DNA from: Bathymodiolus brooksi | Taxonomy: Eukaryota > Mollusca > Bivalvia > Mytilida > Modiolidae | Assembly: GCA_963680875.1 (NCBI GenBank) | Contig: OY804580.1 | Coordinates: forward strand, 111,479,534 to 111,543,533 | Direction: 5' to 3' | Length of the DNA stretch: 64,000 nt | In this document: positions 23,121 to 35,359 of the stretch, piece after piece | Position numbering within the stretch: position 1 is the first letter of the stretch | Layout: each line of letters begins with the position of its first letter | The notes under the pieces: model-generated | What the model saw: the letters and a program-made list of their open reading frames with translations, nothing else | Database searches by the model: none | Told to the model about the DNA's origin: nothing | Made by a program: the position numbers and the translations under genes

Positions 23121-24236
23121 AGAATTTCTATTTGTGTTATTTTCTCATGAAAACTTTTGTTAACAAAATTTACATCATATGGATCTATATTTGAGGAAAA
23201 AGTTGAGTTTTCATTTTTGCACTAATGCAAATTTCAATGATAACAGCTTAATATTTCCAGCTATGTTCCTCCCAACCTCTGAAAATATTTGGTACCCCAT
23301 TTTAACTAAACTAGAAAATGGCCATTTAAAAAAAAAGGAAGTATTTGCATGTATAAATGACCTTTAAAATCATTAAAATTGTCATTAAGTACAATAGTTT
23401 TATGATTAAATAACAGACAATTTTTTTTATTCCTAATTCACAAATAATAATTACATACATTCAAATTCATCCATATAAAAAGAAGGTTTTATAACTTATG
23501 CCAATTATTTCCTTCATGATCAAATTGGTGTGGATGGACTCATTAGCATTTTATTTCCTTCTTCTCGTGAAATAATGAAAAGTCTCCAAACAATACTTGT
23601 TTTTATTGAATTAGCAGGTACCTCCCCTGTGTTTTATTACTCCCAGAAAATACCCAAAAATATTACCTTTTAAAACTACATGTACACTGTAGTACTGAAA
23701 ATTATAATGAAAATAATTTAATTTTATATTATTTTGTCAATGTGCTAATTAATTAAAATTGTTTAAAAAAATAATTATGACTGGACTGGTTATTATTTTA
23801 GCAGATTTTAATATAAAGAAGCAAAATGCTAAAGGAGTATTATAATGTATATTTATATGATGGTAAAATATATATATATATATTCAATAGAATTGGAATA
23901 AATAAACATGATATAAATAAAATAAATATTATATACAAACCGAAAATATATTATTTTATTATCGTTATTTGCATGTTTTATTTTTAGTAACAAATATAAT
24001 GCACACAGAAACATTATCGACATTCAAGTGTTATTTTAAAACAGCAAGCAGAAGTCCAGGCGGAGTTTAAAAATAAAATTTAAACGCTGTCGGCTGTGAC
24101 AATCAATCAAGATTTGACATCGTTTTTACAACAGACGACGAATAACAACATATTAGGTACTAATAAATCTAGATTTTACAAAATATAAAGAATTATTTGA
24201 TATATGTTGTAAGCAAATACGAGAAACCGATCTCAC

Positions 24237-24306
24237 GTTCTACCTTATTTACCAATAGATGAATCTTGTTGTTGCTGAAAGATATTTCATGGTCGGCACT
24301 CGTCAT
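24237..24306 (-). CDS. Probable first coding exon of the AT-hook gene
   Basis: On the minus strand an ATG at 24306 (context GGAAATGA) opens MTSADHEISFSNNKIHLLVN and KVE before a gtgaga donor (exon end 24237, phase 1). This phase fits the split codon at the start of the 15790 exon, giving an Arg at the junction. Two other possible donors (gtaaat, gtagaa) are phase 0 and would not fit. The sequence looks like a genuine N-terminus and the local base composition is less AT-rich. The 8.4-kb intron then holds two LINE remnants. Full-length protein with this start: about 2,687 residues. Confidence 0.5.
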
Positions 24307-25420
24307 TTCCGGTTTAATAATCAAGAAGTATTTTTGAGCGGGGGATTTAAATATTGAAAAGACTATAGTTTTTGACTTTCAATTTATTTTATTCGATTAA
24401 AATATTTGATCATAGGGGATCGAAGTTAATTTGCTTAATTTTTAATATATGGTTATATGCATAATCGCATAGTAATGATAATAATAATTTAAAAAAACTT
24501 AACTTCGACGTCTTCGAGCATGTCTGCCCTTGCCGAGACCATTGACATTGCACACGGATAACTGGAGACTTGTTCAAGTGCATGGACCACAAGGAGATCT
24601 TTCTGAAATATCTATAATTATTTATCAAGTTATTTGTTTCTCCTTTTTTGCATTTTTGCTTAATAAATGCTTTGTATAGTTAATTATAAATATATTTATA
24701 CGGATGATATGATTTTGAATCTAAACTTATAGGCCTATGTTTTATATCCGTTTTTTCCCTTTAAGGAAAGTGGGAGGTTATGTATGTCTGTTGTTTAGGA
24801 TATCTATTTTGCTTCTATACACGATTTTAATATTTAATTTTGGAATTTTTCCAATAGTGTGGCATTTTTTTAAATTTTCATTTTATTTATATATTTATGT
24901 ATTTAATGTTTAATTTATGTGTATTGCAGTTTCGTTATCATAATCAATCACCAATGAACATTCATCAATTGTATACTAAATTGCATTTTAATTTTACAGA
25001 CACACACAACTTAAGTAGTTTTTATTCCGTAGCTTTATTCATAAATAAACGTTTCGTACGAACACCACTTTTCTTCTACACATGGCAGTATTTGAAATAA
25101 TTCTACCCTTCAAATCTGCCATGCCTTTGAAACAGTTCATGAAAGCTCTTCGCATATCTATTATGTCATCTTCACACACTGCCTCATATACAAAACTGAA
25201 ATCATACTACCATTGAACAAAGCCCTTGCTGAATTATTAATGCAACGGAAATCATTATCCAACTACCAATAAAAAAGAGGAATGCTAATGACGTATTTTC
25301 AAAAAGATATGTATTTCTCTTGCCATCATGTTTAAACCCTCAACCTTACTCAATACTATAATCCACATTGGATGAAATACAAGACATTAAAATCACCTTT
25401 CTTATTTTAAAAACATAAAT
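24307..25420. other. Intergenic stretch, putative 5' flank of the AT-hook gene
   Basis: No convincing coding exon, RNA gene or repeat end was seen. If the 24.3-kb exon is the real start, the promoter of the AT-hook gene should lie just above 24306. Confidence 0.35.
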
Positions 25421-26938
25421 CACACCCTACAACCGGCTATCTGGACAACAGATGCTATCGGGAACTCAGATCATATCTACGTCACACGAATGACAGGTAG
25501 GAATTTCTTTGACGTTTTCCTTCCATTTTATCTACTTTTTGGATTTTAAATTTATGTCTGATTTGTTGCACTACAAATGAGAAATTTGCATACCAAATAT
25601 GACAGTATAGGTTTTAATATTTAGTAAGTTTTCAATCAATGAAGATAGAATTTGACATTTTCAACAGAGAATTCTTCAGAACATTAACGTTTTCTCTAAA
25701 ATTTCAAAAGAAAGCACAAGTTTCTATCATATACATGAAAAATATAGTGTTTCTTCTACCTTCCTGTACAACGGGAACTCGAAGTGTTATGTAGTAAGAA
25801 TATTATGCGCAATTTCATTCCAATGGTCAAAATGTTTTGGCTATCGGGGACAGCAGATTATTTTGAAACTGACTATCACTGACAGCAGATGTTGGCAATC
25901 GGGAACAACAGTGACACGAATTCTTATTTCTGGTTTATCCTGTAATAAGTTGAGCCATTAGTGTTTAGAATAATTCAAATTTTGAAATTCATGGCTATAA
26001 TGCTTGCCTTTAAATTTCAAAACATTGAGATTGTTCCGAAGTAAAAATATATTTTCGAAGCTGTGAAACCCATTAAAAAATAGTTTGTTGTCCAATACAA
26101 TAGTATTAGCTTTTGCTTGTATTGATTTCCATTGTCATTGACTTTGGAAATGTCTTTGACTGGATAAACTGAGAAATAACTTGAAAATTACTTCTTTTAA
26201 AAAGATTTGATTGAATTAGGATATTTAGAAGTGTTGTAATATTTCATTTTTGATCAATTTCATCACATCAGTGGAATTAAATGGCAATCGAGAACATGAA
26301 AAATTTCACGAGACTTTTTAGTGTCAAATCGGGAGACAAATGATTTTTCTACAAGTGTCAGGAGCAGCCAGGGAGGACCGCTATGAATAATGCACAATAA
26401 TGAGAGAAACAAAGTTAATTAACAATGGAATTTCTTTTAATTTTCTTCATGTTCCCGATTGCCATTTAACTCCACTGATCTGATGTACGAGATAGCCCGA
26501 TCTGCTGTCCCCGATAGTCAAAACATTTTGACCATTGGAATGAAATTACGTATAATATTCTTACTACATAACACTTCGAGTTCCCGCTGTACAGGAAGGT
26601 AGAAAAAACACTATATTTTTCATGTATATGATAGAAACTTGTGCTTTCTTTTGAAATTTTAGAGAAAACGTTAATGTTCTGAAGAATTCTCTGTTGATAA
26701 TGTCAAATTCTATCTTCATTGATTGAAAACTTACTAAATATTAAAACCTATGCTGTCATATTTGGTATGCAAATTTCTCATTTGTAGTGCAACAAATCAG
26801 ATATAAATTTAAAATCCAAAAAGTAGATAAAATGGAAGGAAAACGTCAAAGAAATTCCTACCTGTCATTCCGTGTGACGTAGATATGATCTGAGTTCCCG
26901 ATAGCATCTGTTGTTCAGATAGCCGGTTGTAGGGTGTG
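25421..26938. mobile_element. 1.5-kb foldback element with ~440-bp inverted arms and TAAAT flanks
   Basis: The left arm begins CACACCCTACAACCGGCTAT at 25421 and the right arm ends with the inverse at 26938. The arms (about 25421-25865 and 26495-26938) match base for base over most of their length with few differences. TAAAT directly flanks both ends (25416-25420 and 26939-26943), consistent with a 5-bp target duplication. A second inner inverted pair lies at about 26258-26305 and 26437-26487. No transposase frame was found. The motif ATCGGGAAC and variants recur through the left half. Confidence 0.8.
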
Positions 26939-27513
26939 TAAATGCTTTATGAAAACGAATCTTAAACAGTGATGGTCACCAATATCAACAAAACGAACAA
27001 TCACGTCTCTTCTTGACTCATTGAACATACAAAAAACCATGACATATGACGTTGGAAATCCAGGTCCTGGCTTGGGACAGGCACACAAATGTGCTATCGT
27101 CCCTACCACGTACACGGCCTCTATTCTTTAAATGCCAGCCCATATCGTGCATATTAACAACTGTTCCTTCAAGTGACAATTTTGGAAAACAAGACGGGTA
27201 CCACCAGTGGAGCATGAACAGTTTACCTCTCCGGAGAAGTTGAATTTACCCCGGAATTTTAGTAGCGTACATGTTACTCCCTCTTTAGTTTTTAATGTAA
27301 TGTTTTGAAGAACATTGTTTGTCATTTTGTTCTTTGTCTTTTGGCTGTTCTGATTGCCCAATTAATATCTTCATTTTTTTCTACAGTTTCTCACCTTGAA
27401 CACATCTTAACCGCGAAGATATAAAAGATGCTCGATGGATTAGAATCAAAAGCACAAATTTGGTCGAGGACAATCCTATGAATATTCACACAATCATAAA
27501 CTGTGCTTTCTGA

Positions 27514-27775
27514 CAAGAAGAGTTTGAAGATACCAAAGAGGTAATCAAAATCCGTAAATCGAAAAAGAACAGACAACACAATAACAAAAAAAAAGAAAAA
27601 GAACAAAAGGACAAACAACGATCTACAAAACACTACACAGAAAACTAAAGATCGAACAACACGAACCCCACTAAAACCCGGAGGTGAACTCAGGTGCTCC
27701 GGAAGGGTCAGCAGTTCCTGCTCCATTAGTGGCACCCGTCGTGTTACTCTAGTTACAAACCCGGTGACAAGTCAA
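27514..27775 (-). mobile_element. Retroelement 3'-tail fragment (same family as 11.6 kb)
   Basis: 'gaagagtttgaagatacc', 'cgaaccccactaaaa' and 'ggtgctccggaagggtca' occur in the same order as in the 11.6-kb copy, without any RT coding part. The minus-strand frame across it is not a gene. Confidence 0.75.
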
Positions 27776-27834
27776 GAAGATCTAATTTTTCATCTAATCC
27801 ACATATTTTTTGCCCTGGTGGACATGTGAACTTT

Positions 27835-28012
27835 CCGATCAGCACTAAAACCACAAATGCAATAGAGGTTAACCCAATGAAGATTCCTGCGAAGTTTGGT
27901 TCACCCAGCATAGTGATTTCAGAGAAGGTTACTGTTTACAGACGACGGACGCAAAGTAATGACAAAAACCTAAATAGGCCTTCGGACCAGGGGAGATAAA
28001 CATGATTTAATA
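27835..28012. repeat. Single copy of the repeat arrayed at 16 kb
   Basis: The phrases 'cgaagtttggttcaccc', 'gatttcagagaagg' and 'cagacgacggacgc' parallel the ends of the 16.0-16.7-kb units, including the terminal 'aggggagataaa'. Confidence 0.55.
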
Positions 28013-28557
28013 ACAATATTTCAAATGTTGTAAGATATTATTCATTTAAATTAGATCAATCGATTTACCTGGAAAAAGATTTTTGTTAGTATCTTTGAGA
28101 AGAGTGATCTACAAAAATTATAGAAATAAAAAAGCAATACAATACATGTTGAAGACATTAATATTAATCCTCTAAAAATTAATGTTTGCTTTCAATTTGT
28201 TCTCCATATGTTTGGAAATAGACAAAAGAGCAAAAGGCAGAACAACAAGATGCTATATGATTCGAAGAAGAACCAGAATTGGGTCACTAGATTTTGTTTT
28301 CAATTTTAACATGTAACTATTTTTATAGGTTAGTGACTAGTGTTTTTGCAGGTGGTTTATTTATGAACCAATATGTATTATTATATCGTTGTTTTATTTC
28401 TTCTTCTTTTGTATATATTTTCTTTCTCGAATTTTGATCCTTGTTATAATATCATAAAATTGTGATACGGACACATTCGGATACACACACTAAAGAAAAT
28501 AATTCTATTATTATTCAATACAATAACACAGATATATAGTATTATGTGTGGGCTCAG

Positions 28558-28647
28558 TGCGTACTTCCCCAATATATGACGTAGAAAACGGATGTGTCGA
28601 GGCATCTGATAAATACGATGGAGAAACAATCCTGATGGATTCAAAAT
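28558..28647 (+). CDS. Tentative 5' exon of the Death-STAND-ankyrin gene
   Basis: A 90-bp open segment after 'ggctcag' ends at a consensus donor (AAAAT|GTAAGT). It translates as RTSPIYDVENGCVEASDKYD and GETILMDSK, and exits in phase 1, which is what the Death-domain exon at 31773 requires (the junction codon would be Tyr). The composition looks like protein-coding sequence. No start codon lies in it, so a further upstream exon would be needed. The alternative is chance, since no transcript evidence is available. Confidence 0.4.
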
Positions 28648-28699
28648 GTAAGTCGATGTGTTCATCATGACATATTTGGTAGTACATGTACATTAACTT

Positions 28700-30404
28700 T
28701 GTATTTTAATTTTTTGATCGTATACTAGGAAGAAAAATAAACGTTATATTTTCTTTCAGTAATATTCAAGTTACCTATCGTTATAAACATTTATATTTAG
28801 GCAAGTGATGTATTGATAGTGAAGTCACATCGTGAATTCTATGACGTAGATTATTTCTGTTGTCTACTGTTTAAATTCTGTTTTATATGTAACATATTGT
28901 CTGATTATTCCAAGTTAAAGAATACCAACTTTGAGTGAGTTTCATATTTCCCGACGTTTTTTGTCTATTGTTTATTTTTTCTACCTTTTTGTTTGTATAA
29001 CCGTTGTATTTTTCCTCGAATCGTCAATTTATTCCAAAATTTCCCCCTAGCTTGAGTACTCTCTGGTCGTCATTTTACATGCAATGGGTGCTATCTTCAA
29101 TAACTATTATGCAATGTATATGTATAATCAATAATGAGTATACTAGCGAACGATAGGGGACAGGAGTGTTTCGTACAGTACTAACAAATAAAACTTACTA
29201 GTATCTCATCATTAGTGATAATGCTGAAAAGCTTGATGAATCGAGAACAATACAAACACGACCAATGTCTGGTCGATAAGTTGTAAAACAGTAATCTGTG
29301 TTTTTTCGAACCGACTCGGTCATTTTGTCTTAAGTATAACCTTTCCAACATCATATATTTCTGAAACGTAAATGATTCAACTATGTTTTATCAGAATATA
29401 GAACATGAGATATTTAAAATTTGCAGTGAAAATTGCCATGCCCAGAAACATTCCCTACTCTAAATATAGCTACGTCATCCACCGAAGTCCAGTATATAGG
29501 TAATACACCCTAGCTGTCCATAATGATATTAAAATACAGCTAAATTCAATCAAGTTTGAACTCAAAATCATTCTTATATATTGGCCTTCAATTATCAATT
29601 TTATTTATGCCATTGCATTTAATATATTTCTTTCACAATACAACACACCGAAAGGTACTTGCTCCTTTACAAAGGACTATTTTTGTATATGTTATAAGAG
29701 TTGATTTGTGAATTAGTGTTTTTATTATACCTAGAGAGCAAATAAACTTGTTTCTCTAATCATTTGTTGACCTAATTCTATTCCTGTGGAAATATCCACC
29801 CACAAAAGACATAGGATATGTGGGTGTCCCATATTTTCAAGAATAAATGTCCTAATCACAGGTACCCCCATGCAGATCTTCAATGAAAATATCTGTATTT
29901 ATAGCTGTTGAATTCAGATGTTGTAATAAAAGTTGAATTTTAAAGTAAGAAGCAATTTTAACACGCATGTATTCCTCAGTTGTACATTTAACATCTGAAT
30001 AATATGCAAAATGTGCATTTAAGCGCCCTCTTTTGTTTCATAAAATGAACCCACAACATGTTAAACTTTATTAACTTAGGCTTTACCCCTATAAATTATG
30101 TAGTTTGGAATTAAATAAGTTTTTGTACCTAAGTAGAGCTTTTAAGCAGAAATTCCATCTAATTGCCTTAAGTTTATTGATATTCAAGTACTGTAATTTT
30201 TCCGGGTGCGCAACTGTAGATTCTCCAAAACTCACTACATATATGCTTCTGCATAAGTTCTTCTTTTGTTCAAAAAAGGTAAACCGGGTGTTCAAATGTA
30301 CTTTTACAGCCATCATATATTAAAACATGAAATCCATATGGACAATTTGTTAACCGAAACATTCTATAACATATGCAATTAATGCGTTAAGAAAGGTTTA
30401 AGGG
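28700..30404. other. Intronic or intergenic stretch without recognisable features
   Basis: The sequence is AT-rich and unique-looking. Short open frames at about 30.1-30.3 kb are on both strands and lack coding character. Nothing else was seen. Confidence 0.4.
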
Positions 30405-31145
30405 TAACAAAGGGGTTATAATTAGCCATACATCGAAGGAGGACAGACATCACAATGACCAAAAGAAAAAGGACAGAATAACCATTATTGATCTAAAAAA
30501 TACCACACAGAAAACCAAGGATTGAACAATTCGAACCACACTAAAAACTGAGGGTGAACTTAGGTGCTCCGATCGGGTAGCAATTCCCGCTCAACTAGTG
30601 GCACCCGTCGTGCTACTCTTGTTATAAACCAGGTGATAAGTCATGAATGAGGAAAGGGCCGGATTGGGATTACAAAAACGACCTTCTCATAACATTATGC
30701 ATCAAAATGACTTTGAAACTACACCAAGCATACATTAAAGGGGTCTTTTTTTTTTAACTTGTTTACCTCCAGTTCAGTTGTTATCAGAGAAAGAATTATG
30801 GAATTGTTTCCACACAATCACTTATACAACCAAAAAGCACAGTGTATAATGAAAATAAGAAAAAGGAAGAAATATGACCTTATTTTATACAAACAGTTAA
30901 GCTTAAACAGGAAACAAGTGAAGAGGGGTCACTTCCTTCCTTATATCTAATCAAGTCGTTTTAAGTAAAGAATGAGGAAAGGAAGGGAATTGTGATTACG
31001 ATAAAATTATTAGTAAAACGAACCCCACTAAAAACCGGGGATGATCTTAAGTACTGCGGAATGGTAAGCAAGTTCCTGCCCCACTAGTGGTACCCGCTGT
31101 GTTACTCTTGTTACAAACCCGGGGAATTACAAACCCGGGGAATTA
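30405..31145 (-). mobile_element. Two further fragments of the 11.6-kb retroelement tail
   Basis: Fragment one (about 30405-30670) runs from 'aaaggggttataatta' through 'aactgagggtgaactt' to 'gtgataagtcatgaatgagg'. Fragment two (about 30965-31145) repeats the 'gaggaaaggaagggaattg' and 'cgaaccccactaaaaacc' segments in a rearranged order and ends in a short duplicated 'ggggaattacaaa'. Neither contains RT coding sequence. Confidence 0.65.
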
Positions 31146-31772
31146 CAAATTTCAAACAAAAATATATCTAATAAACTATGTCAGTGCCGAAGCACTGAGT
31201 AATGGGCGGATAATACCATTGGGAAAAAGTAGAGTTGATAGATAATGTAATTGATTAACTGTAAGGTCGGTCTCCCTCATATGTAGCCTTAACTGGTTTT
31301 GGCTATTCGGTTCAGACCATTTGGTTAACTTGCTCACAAAGACATTTACATTATTTGGCTTTCCAATCAATGAGAGCATCTGATGAAGGTTTTCCCAGAA
31401 ACGTGTTGTGCGAACCTACATTTTATTACTGAACACGAACGCAGTTACTCTACATTCAGACAATTTGTAATTTTTTTTCGGACGGATTAAAAACGACTCG
31501 AAACGGATGTATTCAATGACCTTGTGACGGAATATAGCCCTGCTTGTTGTGAAGATGGATACAAATGGAATAATTGTAATGCACCCAATGATTTATAATA
31601 CATTTTTCGTTTTACATATTTAATAGATTTAGGTCTTAAAGATCTGACAAGCATTTAATTTCAATAACGATTGAAAATTTGTTCCGACAGTGTGGTATTT
31701 TTTGTTTTGTTTGTTATGTTATTATATTATTTACCATGTTCTCTCAACACAACTGTCTTTGTCTTGTTTTAG

Positions 31773-32111
31773 ATCTTGGTAATCTAAGTACACAAATTGG
31801 ATTAGAATGGCAGTTTCTTGGGGTTCATCTTGGATTCAGTCTTGTTCAAATGGAACAATTACGTTCTGCATACCCCAACAGCATTCCACAATGTGTATCT
31901 TTAATGCTGAGTAAATGGCAAATAACACTAGAAGAATATGGAATCCAAACAACACCCACTTTGGTTAATGCTTTACGGGATGCTGAGAGAGCGGATTTAG
32001 CAGACGACCTTAGTGGTTACTTTCAACGTTTATCTGCTGATTTGTCTGATAAGAAAAGAATACAACAACAAGCAAGCATAGATAGTTTTGATGAACTCGA
32101 CGGATTATCAG
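31773..32111 (+). CDS. Death-domain exon of a Death-STAND-ankyrin protein
   Basis: The exon follows a good acceptor (tgtcttgttttag) and ends at TCAG|GTATCA; it enters with two bases of a split codon and leaves in phase 1. It encodes a Death-fold domain: IGLEWQFLGVHLGFSLVQME, then QCVSLMLSKW, then TPTLVNALRDAERADLADDL, matching the helix pattern and conserved Trp/Leu positions of the Death superfamily. These domains oligomerise with other Death domains in apoptosis and innate immune signalling. The frame is open upstream through the intron to an ATG at 31736, so translation could start there if the acceptor is not used. Confidence 0.8.
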
Positions 32112-32499
32112 GTATCAAAAAGAGGCTTATTATGATCTAACAATAAGGACAATATCTATATAAAAAGATACTTTATGGTGCCGCATGGTATAGACAAAGG
32201 TAATATACCACCTAGCAATTACTGAAAAATGTACTCCTTGCTCTAAGAGGTGTTATGGTTTCAATATGACACGAGAAAATAGTAAATATTTCAAAATGTA
32301 TCTGCAAAATTTAAACCCCCTCATAATATAGTTTATTCAAAATTTAAACTCTAGTAAACACCACAGTTTGTTTTAAATATTATTGCTTCTGTTTATTCTA
32401 CTCCCCCATTAGAAATCCAACGTATGGTGTAATAAACTTTATTGATTAAACATTGCATATCAGTTCTACTGATACATAACGCATTTGTCGTTTCTATAG

Positions 32500-32610
32500 G
32501 CAGTCTTCGAGGACAGAGCACCAAATTCAGAGAAAGTGAAAAATGTATGGATGCACTGAAAAAAGTCAGATTTGAAAACTGCACAAGTGACCCACTCTAT
32601 AAATATATTG
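32500..32610 (+). CDS. Linker exon of the Death-STAND-ankyrin gene
   Basis: The acceptor 'gtttctatag' precedes GCAGTCTTCG and the consensus donor GTAAGT follows at 32611. The 111 bases read SLRGQSTKFRESEKCMDALK and KVRFENCTSDPLYKYI, continuing the Death exon frame (split Gly codon) and ending in phase 1. The phase fits both the exon at 32681 and the large exon at 35360, so it is the branching point for two possible isoforms. Confidence 0.75.
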
Positions 32611-32680
32611 GTAAGTTTAAAAGAATAGACAGTCCGTGGGAACATCGTGGTTTAAAAATTTGACATAGTTTCTCTTGTAG

Positions 32681-32901
32681 CTGGGTACAGCAAATCCGAA
32701 AAGGGCATCCTTTATTTGTACGGGCCTATCAAATACACAACCCACTCTTATGACGGGACGTGTTCGAATGCCATCTGTATCGAGAATGTAAAAGACAACT
32801 GGCAGCAGCTTCTATCGAGCAGCAGATTGTTAGTGGTTCTTGGTAGCCAGTTGCATGGCAACATTTTCCGACACTATCTAAACAGCAATCAATCAGTCTG
32901 A
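32681..32901 (+). CDS. Alternative terminal (or skipped) exon of the Death-STAND-ankyrin gene
   Basis: After the acceptor 'tttctcttgtag' the frame from the linker exon continues as GYSKSEKGILYLYGPIKYTT and on to TGA at 32899-32901. If used as last exon it would give a short protein with only the Death domain and this tail. A weak phase-1 donor inside it (CTTG|GTAGCC after 32842) could instead splice it into the 35360 exon. No domain was recognised. Whether it is spliced at all cannot be decided here. Confidence 0.5.
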
Positions 32902-33127
32902 AGAATAAGCATTGATATTATACCTATAGTATATTATATAATCTTGTTCTATATTCATGAAACTAACGATCAATGGCTTATGTGATAATCTATCTATTAA
33001 TGATTCAACCAGTGGTGCTGGACAATAAATAATTTCCATTGTATGCCAGAAGCCGCCGTAATAATTGTATGGCAGTAGGGTTTCAGCTTCCTATTCAATA
33101 AGTGCCAGTTACCACTAAAGTTGCAGG

Positions 33128-33370
33128 GGCCGTCGTGACCGTGATCGTATGGTAGTCGGATTTACAGCTATCTATGCAACCAGTGCCTATCGCCACTGAT
33201 GTTGTGAGTTCGAATCTCGATCAGGGCGAGATGTACAACATTATGTGATAGAGTTTGTCAGTGACTTGCGACACGTCGGTGGTTTTCTCAGGGTCCTCCG
33301 GCTTCCACCACCAATAAAACTGACCGCCACGATATAACTGAAATATTGTTGAAAGGGGCATCTAAACACC
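33128..33370 (+). mobile_element. SINE family A
   Basis: The tRNA-like head (CGTGATCGTATGGTAGTCGG, then GAGTTCGAATC as box B) is followed by 'acattatgtgatagagtttg', the GGTGGTTTTC segment and the common 3' core 'ataactgaaatattgttgaa'. It lies in the intron before the large ankyrin exon. Confidence 0.8.
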
Positions 33371-33661
33371 ATAAAACAAATAAAAAAACCAAACCAAAGT
33401 TGGAAGTTTGATTCTCTTCAGTGGCGTGGTCAACAGTTCTGACTTGTGTATGCATTCATGAGGAGCTTTGAGGTTTAACTATATAACGGCGTCAAACCTC
33501 CACTCTTCATGTCACGAAATTGTCGAATGATGTTATCTGTCTGTAATATACATTAACAGTTTTAAGTTGTATGGTGAATAACCAGTTGAAACCAGGAGCT
33601 GTGGGATAAATTGCACCGTAAATAACTAAATGTAAATTGAAACCGGGAACAGTGGAATATC

Positions 33662-33945
33662 ACTTAAATTGATTGATTGATTGATTTTTGGTGTTTAACG
33701 CCACTTTCAGCAATATTTCAGCTATATCATGGCGACCAGTTTTAGTGGTGGAAGAAGCCGGAGTTCCCGGAGAGAACCACCGACCATGGGCAAGCAACTG
33801 GTAAACTTTAACACTTGCGGCTGTGAGTCGAGTGCACCCTTTTTTGTAATTTACAAAGCCGGGCGCGAACCCACGCCGTATTGGTGATAGGCTTGTATGA
33901 GTTGTTAGGTAATCCAACTACCTAACTCATTGAGCCACCCGGGCC
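33662..33945 (-). mobile_element. SINE family B, near full length
   Basis: On the minus strand it begins GCCCGGGTGGCTCAATGAGT (box A-like), has GGGTTCGCGCC (box B), a 'cttgcccatggtcggtgg' middle, the 3' core 'tatagctgaaatattgctga' and an (ATCA)n tail. A second copy lies at 60.5 kb. The spurious frame inside it is not a gene. Confidence 0.85.
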
Positions 33946-34584
33946 CTTCATTTAAATTGAAAACAAAACTGTCGAGAAGAAAATAAATAACAAACCACCG
34001 GACTAACTTATGTCTGGTTTGATCATTATTTTAACATACTATTTTTTTTTATTATATTTTTTGTTATTGTGTTGTTGCAATACTAGTATAAAATTGTGAC
34101 ATTCATGATTATAATACAAAACACGATAAAAATACAAACCACAAAAGACTACGAGCACAGTGGTATATGATTTTAAGAAAGTATTTAAGGGATATTAAAG
34201 TTCACCACTTTTGTCATTTTTGCTGTTACTTGGGGAAACGTTACAGTAATCTAAAATAAGCAATAACCATGGAATAACAAGTCGGTTTACTTTCACATCA
34301 TACCAGGCTGTTGAAACTAATTAATCATGCATCACAGGTCGATGTCGATGTTTGCCAAAGTTAGAGTCGTACCAGTTGCAGTCAACACACGATAGGGATA
34401 ATGACTATTACGTGGTAGGAGCAATTTTCAGCCCCTCCCAACACAGCGGCTGGTTGCCAACATAAACTTGGGTTAATTTAATGGTGTGTTCATTTCGTTT
34501 TTCTTTCTTTTACGTGCAGAATCAGTTGAAAACGGGTTTCTTCCGCTAGTCGTTTTTTTGTGCAATTTCATAATCTTTACATCA

Positions 34585-35005
34585 ATACGCGTGGTGTATA
34601 CAGATTCTGATTACCCCTTTGGTATCTTCAAACTCTTCTTCAGCATCCGAGCATCTGGCGATAGGAGTTTATCGACATAGGCCATTGCGAATAAGGCGGT
34701 TCTAGTAAACGTTTTGCTTCCTAGACATTAATTTATATTTCAAGCATTTCTGTTGTATATTGAAAGAAAAGAGGAGCTATGGGTTTGCAAAGTACTTCTT
34801 AATTCTTTTATAAATTTATTATTAAAATCAATCGGGTAATCAGACGCCATAAATCAAAGAAGACCAAAAGAAAAAGTACAAAAGAACAAACAATGATCCA
34901 CAAATCACAACATAGAAGACTAAAAGATTGAGCAGCACGAACCCCACTTAAAACTGGAGGAGAACTCAGATACTCCATAAGGATAAGCAGTTCCTGCTCC
35001 ACTAC
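34585..35005. mobile_element. Retroelement tail fragments in inverted order
   Basis: At 34598-34645 the 11.6-kb tail end 'ggtatcttcaaactcttctt' appears in the reverse orientation; at 34825-35005 the tail 'cgaaccccacttaaaac' through 'gcagttcctgctccact' appears in forward orientation. These are broken pieces without coding sequence. Confidence 0.6.
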
Positions 35006-35359
35006 TACGAAACCATCTGATATGGAAATCGTGCTGGATACCAGTTGACGTAAATAAATACAGATAACAAATAAAACCCCGTCAAACCAAATTGGGACAA
35101 GGACGAACACAAAGGAACATTAATATCCCGTTAATATGCAAAATATACTAAACACGAAACAGTTCTTATATACTAGTATATCACAAGGTAATATTATTTT
35201 TAATTTTTGAAATCGATGTGAGGTTTTTGTGCTTCTATTGAGTTTTAGTACTTGTGCTAATTGCTTAGCTTTTTGTGTGGCTGGTTAAGTATAATAGCTT
35301 ATATATTCTGTTCTTTTTTAATGGATCAATCTATTATTTTGTTTTATTTTTTTCCCCAG

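Noticed and set aside
33660..33917. 85-codon frame, also found at 60546-60809, as a conserved small protein family
   Set aside because: Both are the same SINE family B body read in one frame; the similarity comes from the SINE, not from protein conservation.
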